Shown here: positions 41,165-43,442 of the stretch, piece after piece
How positions within the stretch are numbered: position 1 is the stretch's first letter
Layout: the number at the start of each line of letters is the position of its first letter
NCBI RefSeq assembly: GCF_016462705.1
Contig: NZ_JAEMSS010000009.1
Coordinates: 1 to 43,442 of the forward strand
Direction of reading: 5' to 3'
Length of the DNA: 43,442 nucleotides
From: Nocardioides sp.
GTDB taxonomy: Bacteria > Actinomycetota > Actinomycetes > Propionibacteriales > Nocardioidaceae
Translations under genes and position numbers: made by a program
Notes under the pieces: generated by a model
Told to the model about the DNA's origin: nothing
Seen by the model: only the letters and a program-made list of their open reading frames with translations
Databases searched by the model: none

Positions 41165-42292
41165 TCAGCCGGCGTACCTCGCGACCAGCTCGAACACGGC
41201 CTCGGCGGGGGCCGGCATGGCAGCGATCTCGGCCGCGACCCGCTCGGCGTTGCGGCGGGTCACGGGATCCTCGAGCAGCGACGCCACGGCGTCCGCGACA
41301 GCCTCCGGGGTGACTTGCGAGGGCATCAACGCGAGTGCCGCGCCGGTCGCGACGCCTCCCTCGGCGTTGCGGAACTGGTCGGCCGCCTGGGGCAGGCACA
41401 GCTGTGGCACACCCTGCGCCAGTGCGCCGAGGAAGGTTCCGGAGCCTCCGTGCGACACGACGGCCGTGGCCGTGGCGAGCACCCGGGGCTGGTCGACCCA
41501 CGCCTCGACCCGGACGTTGGCCGGCTGGTCTCCCAGGTCCGTGTCGCCGTCGCGTCCGACCGCCACCAGGACCTCGACCGGCAGACCGGCCACGGCGCGC
41601 ACCAACGGGCCGAGGTCGAGAGCCCGGTTCTGGACCGTCCCCATCGTCACGTAGACCAGCGGGGGCAGGCTTGGGGCCGCCTCGTGGGCGGTCGCCGGAC
41701 GCAGCGGCTGGACGACTGAGATGTGGCCGGTGGCGACCGCCTGGACCGAGGCCGGGCAGATGTCCAGGTACGGGTGCTCGAAGCAGCCCGCGTGGGGCGG
41801 CACCCCCAGCCCGTGCCCGGCCCACATCGGCGCGAGCCGCTCGCCCGCCTCGGTCAGCATCGGTGCCGGCACCGCCCCGCCGAACGCGTGCGTGAGGCTC
41901 GGGACGCCGAGCACGGCACCGACGAGGGGTGAGGCGAGCTCGCCCTGCTCGTGCACCATCAGGTCCGGCGCCCAGTCCCGGGCGAGCGGGAGCAGGTCCG
42001 CGGCCATGGGTGGCGCGAAGGCCGACCCGAACATCCTCGGGAAGACGTACGCCGCCCGCTCCGGCGGCGGCAGCGTCGCCGCCGGGCCCATCACGCCGTC
42101 CCGCAGACGGGCCAGCTCGGCTCCGGTCGGCCCGCACCTCACGGCCGGGATCGCCGCCTCCTGCAGGACAGGGTGGACATGCGCCCCCGTCGCCCACAGG
42201 ACCTCGTGACCGGCCCCCGCGAACGCGTGCGCGAGCGGCACCATGGGGAGCACGTGCCCGATGCCGGTGGTCGACGAGAAGAGGACGCGCAT
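41165..42292 (-). CDS. GT1-family (MGT/GtfB-like) glycosyltransferase
   Basis: 375-residue GT-B glycosyltransferase acting on small lipophilic acceptors. N-terminal SSTTGIGHVLPMVPLAHAFAG (6-26) and C-terminal nucleotide-sugar loop VVSHGGSGTFLGALAQGVPQ are typical of macrolide and sterol glycosyltransferases. ATG start. It converges on the hydratase gene (10-bp gap). The acceptor could be a steroid or another hydrophobic compound; no regulatory box supports a sterol link. Confidence 0.82.
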   Translation of the reverse strand: MRVLFSSTTGIGHVLPMVPLAHAFAGAGHEVLWATGAHVHPVLQEAAIPAVRCGPTGAELARLRDGVMGPAATLPPPERAAYVFPRMFGSAFAPPMAADLLPLARDWAPDLMVHEQGELASPLVGAVLGVPSLTHAFGGAVPAPMLTEAGERLAPMWAGHGLGVPPHAGCFEHPYLDICPASVQAVATGHISVVQPLRPATAHEAAPSLPPLVYVTMGTVQNRALDLGPLVRAVAGLPVEVLVAVGRDGDTDLGDQPANVRVEAWVDQPRVLATATAVVSHGGSGTFLGALAQGVPQLCLPQAADQFRNAEGGVATGAALALMPSQVTPEAVADAVASLLEDPVTRRNAERVAAEIAAMPAPAEAVFELVARYAG

Positions 42293-42330
42293 CCGGTCAG
42301 CATGCCGGGGCGCGAGCCCGGGTGCCAGCG

Positions 42331-42921
42331 CTACGCGGACGGGGCCGCCGAGGAGCCTGCGGGATAGAGCTCACGGAAGTCGGACCTGTCGTGAGCGCTC
42401 AGGCGTCCGCAGCGCTCCCGCCAGCCCAGGTAGGACATCACCGCCCCGGAGTGGGTGCGCGGGTAGTGCCGCAGCCCGAGCGCGTGACCGAGCTCGTGGC
42501 TGGTCGTGTGCTTGCGCATGCACGACTGGTCCCGGCGGTCGAAGGCCCTGATCCGCTGCGGGTTGACCGTGATGTCCGCGTGCACCAGGTGCCCGCTGTC
42601 GTCCCAGAACCACTCGGTCCATCCGGTGAACCGGTCACCCGAGCCCCGATAGCGCACGGTCACCACGTCCTCGTGGTCGGAACAGCTCGCCGCGATGACG
42701 AACGTGGGCCCGCCGGGGACCCGGTTCCACTGACGGACCGCGCGCTTGACACCCCACTCAGCGCCGACGTGCGACTCGACGCAGATGGTCTCGACGTGGG
42801 TGCTCCAGCTGCGGAGCGGTTCCTTGTGAGTCGGGCCGGCGAGCGACGAGCCGCCGTACGAGGCGGTTGCGAGGATCACCAGGGTGATCAGGAGCGCGCG
42901 GAGGTAGAGGTTTCGAGACAT
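42331..42921 (-). CDS. Secreted zinc metalloprotease, matrixin-like
   Basis: 196 residues with an N-terminal signal peptide (LYLRALLITLVILATASYGG). The zinc site HELGHALGLRH gives His142, Glu143, His146 and His152, with Met162 in AVMSY as a Met-turn. Four Cys may form disulfides. The ATG is chosen because GGAAGG lies 7 nt upstream. The first codons contain GTCTCGAAACC, the end of the interspersed repeat. The 194 bases upstream hold a possible small hairpin (43091-43112) and nothing else clear. Target proteins unknown. Confidence 0.8.
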   Translation of the reverse strand: MSRNLYLRALLITLVILATASYGGSSLAGPTHKEPLRSWSTHVETICVESHVGAEWGVKRAVRQWNRVPGGPTFVIAASCSDHEDVVTVRYRGSGDRFTGWTEWFWDDSGHLVHADITVNPQRIRAFDRRDQSCMRKHTTSHELGHALGLRHYPRTHSGAVMSYLGWRERCGRLSAHDRSDFRELYPAGSSAAPSA

Positions 42922-43115
42922 GATGCGGCCTTCCGAGATGGTTGCAAGAGGGCGCGGTCGCCTCAACGCCGGCCGAGTCCCGGGTTATCCGTGTCGATCC
43001 CACTCCGCGGGGGTCATCGCGGGGCGGGCGGAAGGCGTAGGTCTCGACCGGCGTCGTAGGTGGGGAAGGCGCCCCGCTGGTGGGTGGACAGGCCGTACCC
43101 CCCGGAACGGCCTGG

Positions 43116-43442
43116 TTATGCCACCAGCTTGGCGCCTTCCTGGGCGGTCGACCGCCCGTCCGTGGCCCCCGCGGCCGGCGTAGCCAGGGCGGGGTGCTGC
43201 GCGACCTCGTCGAGGCGCAGCTTGCGCTCCATCCGTCGGATGGAGCGGGCCCGCCGCCACTCGGTCAGCAGCGTCTTGAGGACCCGCAGGCCGTCCGAGA
43301 CGGCGTGCAGGTCGGACTCGCCGAACAACCGCAGCTTCTCGACCGAGGGCACCTCGACGATCCGGGCCCCGGATGCGGCGAAGCGGCAGTTGATGACGGT
43401 CTCGATCTCGAACCCGTCGCCCCACGTCATCTTGCCGTTGGG
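43116..43442 (-). CDS. C-terminal part of a GT2-family glycosyltransferase (runs off the window)
   Basis: 109 codons up to the right edge; the start lies outside. The sequence GDGFEIETVINCRFAASGARIVEVPSVE, then FGESDLHAVSDGLRVLKTLL, is the usual ending of dolichol-phosphate-mannose-synthase-like GT2 enzymes, including the acceptor-side ED-like GDGFEIE motif. A basic tail of about 45 residues follows (RRARSIRRMERKLR). Substrate unknown. Confidence 0.75.
   Translation of the reverse strand, partial: PNGKMTWGDGFEIETVINCRFAASGARIVEVPSVEKLRLFGESDLHAVSDGLRVLKTLLTEWRRARSIRRMERKLRLDEVAQHPALATPAAGATDGRSTAQEGAKLVA

Overview
The window is high-GC, densely packed DNA with many GTG starts, 1-8 nt gene overlaps and several apparent leaderless promoters. 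Together with the gene content this points to a steroid-degrading actinobacterium. A Nocardioidaceae-like host (Nocardioides or a relative) is my inference, based on protein flavour and on an interspersed palindromic repeat ending in GTCTCGAAACC; no rRNA or other marker gene is present to prove it.

Almost the whole aerobic cholesterol/steroid pathway core is here, in blocks whose order matches the Mycobacterium tuberculosis Rv3534c-Rv3570c region. (1) 141-3987: two tandem CYP125-type sterol C26/27-oxidases diverge from the side-chain thiolase fadA5. (2) 6515-11693: two SDRs diverge from echA20-ipdA-ipdB-ipdC, for opening rings C and D. (3) 16337-24754: fadE30-ipdF-kstR2-fadA6 diverges from fadD3-fadE31-fadE32-fadE33, for degrading the propionate intermediate HIP. 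(4) 26656-30346: hsaA-hsaD-hsaC-hsaB, for cleaving rings A and B. (5) 35693-41154: hsaE-hsaG-hsaF diverges from kstD and a MaoC hydratase (chsH3/hsd4B). KshAB, Mce4, KstR itself and most side-chain beta-oxidation genes are absent from the window.

Two regulons can be read from the DNA. Boxes matching the KstR consensus TnnAACnnGTTnnA lie upstream of the P450 genes, fadA5, hsaA and hsaE/kstD. A perfect palindrome, ACCAAGCA-AA-TGCTTGGT, lies in both divergent promoters of the HIP genes and is the likely operator of the KstR2 encoded here. Its half-sites are spaced more widely than the published mycobacterial/rhodococcal KstR2 site.

The blocks are separated by accessory DNA. It includes a serine hydrolase lipoprotein, an AbiEi-like protein framed by inverted composite repeats, four paralogous exported proteins with 10-residue Lys/Asn repeats (two of them sharing about 477 bp of identical DNA), a double-GNAT protein, and a cupin plus an SQR-like flavoprotein. 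It also includes an SDR-SnoaL-SDR cassette, a secreted lipase, a complete IS481-type insertion sequence with a 6-bp target duplication at the hsaF stop codon, a GT1 glycosyltransferase, a secreted zinc protease, and the end of a GT2 glycosyltransferase running off the right edge. No gene-free stretch exceeds 300 bases. The main candidates for something new are the repeat-protein family inside the sterol cluster, the SDR-SnoaL-SDR cassette with BaiE-like catalytic spacing, and the altered KstR2 operator.
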